Part shown: piece after piece, positions 46,190 to 55,589 of the stretch
Layout: every line of letters starts with the position of its first letter
Numbering within the stretch: position 1 is the first letter of the stretch
Assembly: GCF_023973825.1 (NCBI RefSeq)
Contig: NC_090124.1
Coordinates: 1,084,501-1,148,500, forward strand
Reading direction: 5' to 3'
Source: Plasmodium brasilianum
Lineage: Eukaryota; Apicomplexa; Aconoidasida; Haemosporida; Plasmodiidae
DNA length: 64,000 nucleotides
The notes under the pieces: model-generated
The model's input: only the letters and a program-made list of their open reading frames with translations
What the model was told of the DNA's origin: nothing
The model's database searches: none
Made by a program: the position numbers and the translations under genes

Positions 46190-47396
46190 ATATTCACTTA
46201 GCGTTTGAAGAAAGAAATTATGACGTATCTTAAGGAATTTGCTTCATTGGAGGGATGAAGATTTATTTAATAAATTTTAAAAAACCATGCACATAATAAA
46301 ATTTTTACCTTTTTAAGAGAAAATACCCTTTTCATTTTATTTTGCACATTATATAGCACAATATATGGAACTTCAATTTATTCCTTTTTTCTTCCCACTA
46401 TTGACCCTTTTTTTCATTTCTTTTTTAGTTTTTTATTTAAAATGTGAAATCCTTTATTTACTATATTCCTTTTGGAAGGTTAAAATTAGTGTGTGTTCAA
46501 GTATAGGTATTTATATACTTTTAATGATACGTGTGTTAAGTAAAAAATATAAATAATCGAATAAAACATTACGGAAAGAGGTTACGCCTACATGTTTTTC
46601 TTTTTTTATTTTTTAGTACGCCTTATTTCTTTTCTGTAGGAAAAAGGCCTTGTTTTTTTTTATATATTTCGCTTTCAATTGAGGAGTAGGAAAATTAAAT
46701 TATGCTATAAAGTGTACCACGTATATTATTGGAAGTATATTATTATGATATTAAAATTACATAAGGTTTTTTTTGAAAAAAAAAAAAAAAGCCGAAATGA
46801 GATGAAGTGAAATTAAAGCAAGTAAAAGTATATATAGTTATATATTTCCTAAAAAGTAAAATGGGGCGTTTGCTTTACCTCAACATGACAAACAAAATAA
46901 CTGCTTAAACGCGTGGAAAGGTATATTCCCACACTTTTAGTTATTTATCTATATCAACTGCTTTACTGTTATTAGCAGCTGTTATTTTACTTTTTTTAGA
47001 TTAAAAATTGCGAAGTACGTTGGCTTTAAATTAATATATGTGTTCCATGTATATGTTTATGTGTAGAGTCATGTATAAACATGCACTAACAACACAATAT
47101 GATATAAAAAACTTGAAATTTTTGAAGGAACGTATTTTTATCGTACTCAAACAAAAAAATCATTAAAAATTAAAATGTACATATAAACTCTTCAATGCAT
47201 GTTTTAATTTGCGCAAATTAAATTAAACGAAAAGAACAAAAGGAAAGGAAACAATTATTCATGCCTTATAATACATAATGAATTAAACAGTCATCAATAA
47301 ATGGGGGTATAAAAAAAAAAAAAGAAGGGAAAAAAAGAAAATACCCTCTACCCCTTATTTTTAACAGTATTCTTTATAATACCATTTACAACAAAA

Positions 47397-48506
47397 TTAA
47401 AAAGTTATATTATTTTCCCTTAGGGTAGCTTCTACCAACTGAATTAAGCATTTAACACTTTCACCGCCGCTAGTAAACCCTGAATAATGCACAAACGTTA
47501 ACCCTTTTATATTTGAGACTTTTTCTAATTCGGAATTTTTCAGTCCTCTAAAACTAGCAGGAAATGGCATTCTTAAGGAAAAGGCTTCATTTTTTTTTGA
47601 GATGGCACCACATCTAATATTTCCATACCTGTCATTATAAATGCAAAATAAAATTTCCTCTTTTATATTAAATTCTTCTTCTATATCATATAAATGATCA
47701 TAATATGGACAATTTTTTTGTAGGTATATTACTTTACCCGATTTGTGAAAATTATATCTATTGTTAATAGCTTCCATTGTCATACTTTTTGCAAAATACC
47801 ATACATTTGAATAGTAATTTACAAAACTTGTAAATTCTTCTTTAACAATATTCGATGCTAACATAAAGCGCTCATTTTCATCAACTTGATCATCTAAAAA
47901 ATTTGGATTGAAACTATTTACTCGATGTTGCAGAGTTGTATTTATTTGATATTTGGCTACTCCTTCATATTGATTAATTCCATTATCTAAAGCATCAACA
48001 GATTCGATAAAAGCTGTATATATTTTATCATACAATATGTTCACTTTGCTCTCATCCGTAATATTAAAACCTTTTCTAAAAACATCTTTAGCATAATGTT
48101 TATATATTAATCCTGCGCTACTTAGTCGTATTGTGTGTTTTTCATCTAGCGTGTCATTAAACTCCTTCTGATGATGATCATATCTTTTCTTTTCATGATT
48201 ATACACACCTCCTACATCTACTACAATATCACACTGATCTAATGTATCTTGATCACGGGTTCTTATAATTTTAGCGTCTTTATACTCAGGTAAAAATTTT
48301 AACATAACTGTTGCTAATATTTCATCCGTATGAAAACGTCCTGAATGTGTCCCTATAACTTTTTGCATACTTGACTTAAAAATGAAATAAGTAAATAAAA
48401 TTTTTTTCAAAGTATTTATTACGTTTGTTTTTCTGTTTCTAATGCTGCTATTGTGTAAAATGTATCTTGATAGTTGTAAATGGTATTTCGCTGCAAACGA
48501 TTTCAT
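47397..48506 (-). CDS. MYG1-family (GAMM1) DHH-type exonuclease
   Basis: MYG1 proteins are DHH-superfamily-related metal-dependent 3'-5' RNA exonucleases, shown in mammals to process pre-rRNA and mitochondrial RNA. Visible motifs are IGTHSGRFHTDEILATVML (about residues 51-69) and RTRD. Next come the metal-binding DVGGVYNHEKKRYDHHQKEF (Asp110-His111-His112) and SSAGLIYKHY. NGINQYEGVAKYQINTTLQHRVN and the C-terminal GLTFVHYSGFTSGG are also present. Length 369 is normal. The first 46 residues before the usual start (Met47, base 48368) are Lys/Arg/Ser-rich without acidic residues. They look like a mitochondrial presequence, matching the dual localisation known for MYG1. Single exon. Confidence 0.92.
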   Translation of the reverse strand: MKSFAAKYHLQLSRYILHNSSIRNRKTNVINTLKKILFTYFIFKSSMQKVIGTHSGRFHTDEILATVMLKFLPEYKDAKIIRTRDQDTLDQCDIVVDVGGVYNHEKKRYDHHQKEFNDTLDEKHTIRLSSAGLIYKHYAKDVFRKGFNITDESKVNILYDKIYTAFIESVDALDNGINQYEGVAKYQINTTLQHRVNSFNPNFLDDQVDENERFMLASNIVKEEFTSFVNYYSNVWYFAKSMTMEAINNRYNFHKSGKVIYLQKNCPYYDHLYDIEEEFNIKEEILFCIYNDRYGNIRCGAISKKNEAFSLRMPFPASFRGLKNSELEKVSNIKGLTFVHYSGFTSGGESVKCLIQLVEATLRENNITF

Positions 48507-49401
48507 AAAGTCCTTACGTTTAACTTCTTTTAATTTTTGAACTTCTTATTATTTCAATTTTGAATCTAATCACATTTCAATTTCAAAGCTTTCAAAAATT
48601 CAATAATAAAAATTTCAAATATTTCTTCCTCTTTAAAAGATTATAATTAACTTTCTACAGATACGTTAGCGTATTTATGTGTCAACATTTTAAATGGTTA
48701 AATAGGTATTTTTTGGTTTTGATATATTTGTTATTTTGTTTTATTGCACCATAATGTTTTGCCGTTTTTAGGCCCATTTTTTGCCTTTTCTTTATCCCAT
48801 TTTTATCTTTTTTTTTTTAATATTAATTAGTAACACACATATACTGCACTCGTTCGTTTGAGCGCTTGCATTTTTTTGTCGTTTATACTTATATATGCCA
48901 CATTGTCGCTATTATATAAATATATATATATGTGTGTGCTTACATAATTTTTTTTTTTTTTTTTATATATATTCTTTTAATTTTTTGTGGCTATTTATAA
49001 AGTACTTCACATAATAAATTGACGTTAACTATAGTTAACTTGAAAAAAAAAAATATATATTTTTTTTAATTATTATAAGAAATACACCCAAAATATGGAG
49101 TAAAAATAAATAAAAAAGAACGTAGAAGGGGCTTTTTTTTCGTAAGAATATGTTTACTCCATTATTCAGTTTTTGAGCTTAACTTCATTTCAGGCTATTA
49201 GCTTGTAGAGGTTTTATGAGTACCTATAGCAGATAATACTTTGATGATTTGTTTTTAGCATATACTTTTTTGCAAGTTTTTTCATAATACTTACGCATAC
49301 TTATGGTCTAAATACGTGAACATATGTGCATGTGTAATGTCCATTGTACATGTATTTGCACATAGATGCTCACAGAACACGTCAACGAAGGCATAATACG
49401 T

Positions 49402-49448
<47 letters not shown>

Positions 49449-49559
49449 AATGCTTAAAGAGTTGCATGAATATATATATGCATATGTATTTGCATATGTA
49501 TGCGTATATAAATATATGTGTATATAAAGTTGAATGCTGAAAGTGTGACTTCACTTAAC
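48507..49559. other. Divergent promoter region, MYG1 and the 144-aa gene
   Basis: 1.05 kb between two divergent starts. It is A/T-rich, with poly(T) at 48949-48963 and (TA)n at 49408-49443. No other feature seen. Confidence 0.6.
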
Positions 49560-49994
49560 ATGTTCAGGTATGTTATATTTGGTATTTCCGGCTCGGTTAG
49601 CGGATGGGTTTTAAGAGATATAGTGATTTGCTTAGTTAACAACGTAAATTCGACCAATGGAATATTATTAAATAAATTTATATGTAGTAAAGATGATTAT
49701 GTAAAGAATACTTCTAACGAACTTAAGTACTGCTTTGACCAACTAGAATTAAGTAAAGGTTTTAATAATTACAATATATATTTAAAGGAAAAAAATTATT
49801 TTGTAGAAACATTATATATTGAAAAATGGAACAATATAAAGAATTTGAGTGAGCATATGCACAGTGAAAAAAATAAAGAAATATTACATTACTTACAAAA
49901 AATGAACATACATTTCTCCCCTTCCTTATTTGTTTTGTTGAAACAGTATAACGGAATTGATACACCAGAGTATTTAAAAAATTATTTTTCATAA
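49560..49994 (+). CDS. Small protein with N-terminal membrane segment, unknown function (144 aa)
   Basis: The start is the first in-frame ATG (49560). The frame extends upstream without another ATG. Residues 1-27 (MFRYVIFGISGSVSGWVLRD, then IVICLV) form a glycine-rich hydrophobic helix resembling an inner-membrane anchor. The rest is soluble and mixed (KYCFDQLELSKGFNNYNIYL, LYIEKWNNIKNLSEHMHSEK). It ends YNGIDTPEYLKNYFS. The N-terminal helix without an acidic leader could target mitochondria or the ER; I cannot decide. No family recognised. Note that ATGTTCAG|GTATGT at the start mimics a splice donor, but the frame beyond it looks coding. Confidence 0.7.
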   Translation: MFRYVIFGISGSVSGWVLRDIVICLVNNVNSTNGILLNKFICSKDDYVKNTSNELKYCFDQLELSKGFNNYNIYLKEKNYFVETLYIEKWNNIKNLSEHMHSEKNKEILHYLQKMNIHFSPSLFVLLKQYNGIDTPEYLKNYFS

Positions 49995-50707
49995 CATGAT
50001 GTTATGTTTTCTTCACGTACATATATGTACTGCATATACGTGTGTATATTGAACATATCTATTTTATCAAAACATTTATTTCTTTTTAATATTATACTAC
50101 TTTTATTTAATTAGTATTTTTTTTTTTTTTTTTTTTTTTTTCAAACGTTAAACGAGTACATAATGTTAAAACTTTTAGTTGTCCACGTGTGTGCGCATAT
50201 ATATATGTATGTCTATATGTTAGTTTAATAAAAAGATTAATTTTTACATATGCATATAATTATTCACAATAATTTCCACATGCCCACATAGTTGTTACTT
50301 CCACCTCCAAGTTAATAGCAAATGAACTGTTTGAAAAAATGGAAAATTGAACTTGTAATTTTTTTTAACAATATATAGCAAGAAAAGTAAAAAATCATGG
50401 CAAAATGGCGAACTGAAAATTATACTTTCATGATGAAGTGGTTCGTACAGTTAAACAAAACAACAAAACAGAGTGGCACTTCACCCATGATATTATAAAA
50501 AAAGGAACTTATATAATTACGTTTTATTTTATTTTATTTTTTCTATGTTACTACATTTTTGTCGTGTTACTTCATTTTTTTTTTATGTTCATTATTTTTT
50601 ATTTCTCCCCCCTTCCTAGCTAGCCAATAACTGACATTTAGGAAAGACAACTCTTTTTCTCTTTACACGTTACAAAAATTGCCTTTTCCTATACTTATAC
50701 AACCTAC
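49995..50707. other. Convergent intergenic region with possible 3' exon of the coiled-coil gene
   Basis: 3' flanks of two genes. Poly(T) runs from about 50119 to 50141. A minus-strand acceptor-like site at 50631-50632 could start a terminal exon of the coiled-coil gene (see findings). Confidence 0.5.
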
Positions 50708-53701
50708 TCACCTTTTTATTTTGTTCTCCTTTTCCCCTTGATACATAGAAATCTCTGCTGTGAGGGATTTGATAAGAGTTTCCTTCTCACGTAGTTTCTG
50801 TTTTATTTGGGTTATATCTTGGACATTGGTATTCTTTGACCTACTGCTTAGCTCCTTTTGTAATTCTTCACATTCTTTAGTTTTTAACTCAATGATAGCA
50901 TTTTTTTTCATTGATTCTTCTGTTTTTTCTATTAATTTTTTCTGCACATTTTTAAGTTTTTGTATTAAGTCGAAAGCAGTTGGATCATTTCCTTCTAAGT
51001 TTCTCCATCTGTGAATATTTATAGGTTTTTCTAATTCTTCTGACAATGTTTTAACCTTTGCTTGCTCATTAATTAATTCTTTTTTCAACGAGTTAATTTC
51101 CATTTTGTTGTTATTCAAAACCTCTTTCGATACATTACTTAACGCATTAGAATTTTTTAAGTTAGAGATAGTCTTATTTAAATTTTTAATTTCTTGCAGT
51201 TGTGTTTTATTTGTTACATCTAGTTTATCATGAGATATTTGAAGTAGTTTTAGTTTCTCCCTTAAGGTTGTTATTTGGTCTGTTTTTTCATTTATTTCGT
51301 TATTTAATAAGTCTTTTTCTTTTTTTGTTTGATTAAGATTTTTGTCCGAAAATTTTAACTTACTATTTAATTCATTTATTTCTACTTCTAAATTATCTAC
51401 TGTTTTTTTATCATGTACTATTTGAGTCTTACAATTTTCATTTTGATGTTTGTATCTTTCTATTTGTTCTTTTAATTTTTCAGATTGACTAATTATATTT
51501 TTTTTGTCCTCTATCATATCATTTAACATAGATTCTAAATTCTTTTTTTCATTTTTTATGATATCCAGCTCGTTAGTTTGAAACTTGAATTTCTCTTCTA
51601 AGCTGTTTAATTTTTCTTTTGTTTCCATCAGAATTTTACTAGTATTTATTTTTTCGCTTTTTATATTTTCATATAACGATTTCTCCTTTGCTAAATCGTT
51701 TTTTAGAGAGTTAACTATTTTTACATAAGTACTGATTTTACTGTCTTTCGTTACTAGCTCATTAGTGCTACTAACCACTTTACTATTTGTATGAGAGAGG
51801 TCATGCAACAATTTATCTTTTTCCTTAACAAGTGCATGTATTTCTTCATTTAATTTATTTTTTTCTTCTATACCTTTTTTAATATCTTTTTCTAAATTTA
51901 TGTTACAAATTTTCTCTTTCTTTGCTATTTCTGTATTCTTTTTAATGACTTCATCAATTTTTTCAATTAATTTTTTTGTTTGTTCCTTTTCTATTATCAA
52001 ATCATTAATTTCTCTTCTCTGGTTTTGATATTTCTGCTTAGTTTCTTCAGTTAATTTTATGATATTCTGAATTTCATATGTGAGAGATTTTACATTAATA
52101 TCTAGTGATTTCTTCTCTTTCTCTAACATTTTTATTTTATAATATTCTTGATCTAATTTCATTTTGATTTTTGTATTGTTATTAGTAAGACTGTTTATAA
52201 CCGTTGTGTTGTTCACAATTTCATTTTCTTTCATTTTAATTTCGTTCATAAGTAATTTATTTTTTTTGTTTAAGTCTTCTACCTTTTGTTCATAATCATT
52301 GTTTTTTTTTATTATTTCTTTTTGTTTCTTTTCTAATAAATCCATTTTATCTAGTAAGTTTGTATTACTATTTTGCAAGTCTTTATTTTTGTTTATTTGA
52401 TTGTCTAACAACTTTTGTGTTTTAATTAACTCTTCATTCATATAATTCCTTTCCTCAATTAAAATTTCTGTGTTCTTTTCAATTAATAATTTATCTTTAT
52501 TATACTCTTCATCTAATTTTTTGTGTTCTTCTATTTCTTTTTTTAACGTATCTATTGTAGTATTTTTTTTTATATTTTCTTTTTTAGCACATTTTAAACT
52601 ATCATTTATTTCAAGATTTTCGTTTTTTAATTCTTTACTATTTTTTTCTAAATTGTCTACTTTTAATAATATGTGTTCATTTTCTCTTTTTAAAGATTCA
52701 ATTTCTTTATTTTTCTTTTCTATCTTTACCTCCAATTCTTCAATACTACTTTTTAATGTTTCGATATTCTCTAAATAATTCTCCTTTTCACAACTCCATC
52801 TATCCTCTTTTTTCTGATTACTATCAAATAAGACTTGTAGTTTATCCAACTGACCTTGTAGTAGTAGCACATTTTTTTTTTCTTCTTCATAGCTTTTAAT
52901 AATTTGCTTATTCTTTACCATATTTTTTTCTATCTCTTCCTTTAGTTTTCTTATGTTCTCTTCGTATTGCTTATTTTTTTCCTCTCTTTCTTTCACGAAT
53001 TTAAGTGTCCGCTTAAATTCTTTTTTTAAATTTTTTACTTTCCACACGCTGTTTTTACCATTACTGCTGTTATTGTTAGTAGGACTACCACTACGGCTGC
53101 GGCTTTTGCCATGATTAGGATTAGAATTACCTTTATTGTTACTACTACAATTATATCTTCTATTTATAATGATACTTACGTTTGTGCTTATATTTTTAAG
53201 GAAGTTCACTACACCTTCAAAATTGATACTGTTAATATCAGTGCACTCATCACTTGTGTTTACATCTGAACACTTCCCTGATTCATTGTTTTCGATTTTT
53301 TTTTTCTTTGCCTTAAACTTCTTCCCATTTTTTATCTTTTTTTTCCTTTCTTTTTCATTATCTTCGTTACTATTACTTGATTTTATGTCTCCATTTTGGC
53401 ATTCCCCAGCTTTACTGTCCTCTTCACGTGCTTCATTCGCTTCGTTTGTTTCATTTGCTTTGTTCGTTTCGTTCGCTTCGTTCGTTTTGTTCGCTTCGTT
53501 CGTTTTGTTCGCTTCGTTCGTTTTGTTCGCTTCGTTCGTTTCGTTCGCTTCGTTCGTTTCGTTCGCTTCGTTCGTTTTGTTCGCTTCGTTCGCTTCGTTC
53601 ATTTCGCTCGTTTTGTTTTTTTCATTTTTATAATCAATCCCTCCATCCTGCATCTCACTTTGCAGCCTATCATCCGAATTCTCATCAGGGGAGGAAATCA
53701 T
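50708..53701 (-). CDS. Long coiled-coil protein (997 aa or slightly longer)
   Basis: Residues 1-90 are acidic/polar and include a tandem hexapeptide Thr-Asn-Glu-Ala-Asn-(Glu/Lys). Residues ~90-220 are Lys/Asn/Ser-rich, with a short Arg-Ser-Arg-Ser-Gly patch (GKSRSRSGSPTNNNSSNG). From ~225 to ~985 the protein is nearly continuous heptad-type coiled coil (Glu/Lys/Leu/Asn rich, for example LKKEFKRTLKFVKEREEKNK). There is no signal peptide, membrane span or motor domain. The short KPINIHRWRNLEGNDPTAF near residue 900 breaks the coil and may be a conserved element. A structural role (centrosome, apical complex, tether) is possible, but nothing in the sequence decides it. The stop overlaps a perfect GTGAGT donor, so a small 3' exon may be missing. 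Confidence 0.85.
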   Translation of the reverse strand: MISSPDENSDDRLQSEMQDGGIDYKNEKNKTSEMNEANEANKTNEANETNEANETNEANKTNEANKTNEANKTNEANETNKANETNEANEAREEDSKAGECQNGDIKSSNSNEDNEKERKKKIKNGKKFKAKKKKIENNESGKCSDVNTSDECTDINSINFEGVVNFLKNISTNVSIIINRRYNCSSNNKGNSNPNHGKSRSRSGSPTNNNSSNGKNSVWKVKNLKKEFKRTLKFVKEREEKNKQYEENIRKLKEEIEKNMVKNKQIIKSYEEEKKNVLLLQGQLDKLQVLFDSNQKKEDRWSCEKENYLENIETLKSSIEELEVKIEKKNKEIESLKRENEHILLKVDNLEKNSKELKNENLEINDSLKCAKKENIKKNTTIDTLKKEIEEHKKLDEEYNKDKLLIEKNTEILIEERNYMNEELIKTQKLLDNQINKNKDLQNSNTNLLDKMDLLEKKQKEIIKKNNDYEQKVEDLNKKNKLLMNEIKMKENEIVNNTTVINSLTNNNTKIKMKLDQEYYKIKMLEKEKKSLDINVKSLTYEIQNIIKLTEETKQKYQNQRREINDLIIEKEQTKKLIEKIDEVIKKNTEIAKKEKICNINLEKDIKKGIEEKNKLNEEIHALVKEKDKLLHDLSHTNSKVVSSTNELVTKDSKISTYVKIVNSLKNDLAKEKSLYENIKSEKINTSKILMETKEKLNSLEEKFKFQTNELDIIKNEKKNLESMLNDMIEDKKNIISQSEKLKEQIERYKHQNENCKTQIVHDKKTVDNLEVEINELNSKLKFSDKNLNQTKKEKDLLNNEINEKTDQITTLREKLKLLQISHDKLDVTNKTQLQEIKNLNKTISNLKNSNALSNVSKEVLNNNKMEINSLKKELINEQAKVKTLSEELEKPINIHRWRNLEGNDPTAFDLIQKLKNVQKKLIEKTEESMKKNAIIELKTKECEELQKELSSRSKNTNVQDITQIKQKLREKETLIKSLTAEISMYQGEKENKIKR
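53436..53622 (-). repeat. 18-bp repeat in the coiled-coil gene N-terminus
   Basis: About nine copies of an 18-bp unit (ttcgcttcgttcgttttg on the + strand) encode Thr-Asn-Glu-Ala-Asn-Glu/Lys. The unit is built from a smaller ttcgtt motif and is unusually GC-rich for this genome. It leaves all frames open and creates long spurious + strand ORFs. Confidence 0.9.
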
Positions 53702-54816
53702 TTTCTACTTTGTCCAAAAAAAATAAAAAATAAAATAAAGTTCAACATTTATATTTTATTAAACGAGTAAAGGAGCCAAATAGACAAGAATGAAAAGGTA
53801 ATAATGAACGGGAAGGTCAAAATGAGGTCTATATCCTAAGACATTTCAGAATTTTTGGCTATCCTATTTTTGCCCGCAAAACTGGTTGTCTCTTCGGTAG
53901 CTCAACACCTTAAAATTTTGTACCGAAATGGAGAGAAAAAAAAGCAGATAACTGGGAAAAAATAGGTAAAAATTGGCAAAACATGGACAAAAAATCTGCT
54001 AAAAATGGGCAAAAAGGGAGAAAGAAAGAAAAAATCTTCTAGCCCTTTTCAATCAAAATAGTAACATTACCCTTTTCTCAAAGTGCATATTTCTGACGTG
54101 ATTTTTTTTTTTTTTTTCAAAAAATACTTATGTATTTTTTCTTTTATATAGTAGGTTATCTGCAATTACACTTAATTAGAAGGTTTATACTGCTCTTTTT
54201 CTTTATCATCTATAATTATCATTTTTTAAAAATATATGTCAAAATTCATAATTTTCCCATTCAACGCATGTGTATGCATATTCATATATATATATATAAT
54301 TATCAATTTTGTCTATTGTTTATTTTATTTTTATTTTTTTTTTTTTGAAAAATTTAATATCTATATATTTACAGTGAGAATCCTATAATGTTATAAAAAT
54401 TAATAAAATGATAGAGCCCTTTATCGAATTTAGTAGGAGCATCATATTTAAGAGAAAACATATATCCATACATACACATATATGCTTGAGCATATATATG
54501 TACATACATAAATTTCTATATATCCTCACATTCATTAAAAATTAATAAAAGTTTTAAATAAGTAAATCCACTTTAACAGCCTACGTAGTTGTCTTTTATT
54601 AAATGATGGCGGAAAAAAAAAAAAAATAAAGGTAAGGAAAGAAAAGCAAAGCAGAGCAAAGAATGAGGAAAGTAAAAGCATAAACAAATGACAAATTCGA
54701 AATTACAAAAACAAAAAAATTAATCAGACGGAGGAGGAAGTAAGTTTAAAATAACGATAAAAACAAAACAATAAATTAGAGCAAAAAAGCGTAAAACAGG
54801 GGTAAAAACAAAGGAG

Positions 54817-54881
<65 letters not shown>

Positions 54882-55589
54882 AATCAAATACCATAGAATA
54901 ATATAAAATAAAATGATATAACATATGATATCCCTGGAGAAAAAGGAGCCGAAATTATAAAATACATAAATAAAGAAAATAAAGATATATACACACTCAT
55001 AGATGCATACATATGCAAAGACAGTATTGTATTTAAAAAATCCCATATATTGCTTCATACGTAAAATTAATTTTTTTTTTTTTAATTATGATAAGATGGA
55101 TTGTTAACACATTAGTTAATTAGAAAATGGTACAACTTGTGTATAAAATGACGACAAATTAAAAGAGTGGTGTAATATATATATATATATATATATTTAT
55201 TTATATCTGTATGGACATATGGATATATCAGTGTTAACTGCCGAGTCTACATAGCCTTGAAGCTACCACATACTGCTTTTTAATACTTACTCAAAATTGA
55301 TAATTTTCTATAAGTATGCAAAAACAAATATATATAGATGTGCCTAATATATATTCGTTGTGATTCTTTTTTTTTTTTTGGTTACATTTTCTATTTTGCA
55401 TTTGGGGGAGTATGTACATCTATATGTGTGGTTTTGTGTGCAGATTTGTATGTGTTTATTTATAAGCTTACAATTATATGATTACCTTTATATACTTAAA
55501 TTCATATGTTTACATTTATATGCTTACATTTATGTGTTCAGATGAATATTATCCTATTTATTTACAATCCCACATCTTCACCGAGACAG
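53702..55589. other. Intergenic upstream of the coiled-coil gene
   Basis: It includes a less AT-rich leader (53760-54060) with degenerate AAAAATGGGCAAAAA-like repeats, which is probably the 5' UTR or promoter of the coiled-coil gene. A 64-base poly(A) run (54817-54880) and (TA)n tracts follow. No gene called. Confidence 0.55.
54817..54880 (+). repeat. 64-base uninterrupted poly(A) tract
   Basis: A single run of 64 A residues, the longest homopolymer in the window; most others are 10-25. It could be biological, or its exact length could be an assembly or sequencing artefact. Confidence 0.9.

Larger units (their letters stand above)
44047..47396. other. Intergenic pyruvate kinase promoter region to MYG1 3' end
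   Basis: 3.35 kb. It contains a 14-bp ATATTTATATGTAT minisatellite (45067-45212), long (TA)n tracts (46150-46180) and the pyruvate kinase promoter. A less AT-rich patch at 45817-46110 has exon-like signals on the + strand (listed as a candidate gene). A 63-codon Phe/Leu-rich + strand ORF at 46365-46556 is not convincing. Confidence 0.5.

Noticed and set aside
49518..49559. Upstream extension of the 144-aa protein
   Set aside because: No ATG in frame (it would need GTG), and the sequence is AT-repeat. Start set at 49560.
53377..53770. Arg-Phe-Val and Leu-Arg-Ser repeat ORFs on the + strand
   Set aside because: Generated by the 18-bp coding repeat of the coiled-coil gene.
53880..53920. tRNA-like TCTTCGGTAGCTCAAC patch
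   Set aside because: No matching T-arm GGTTCGAATCC-type sequence or acceptor stem follows. No tRNA was found anywhere in the window.
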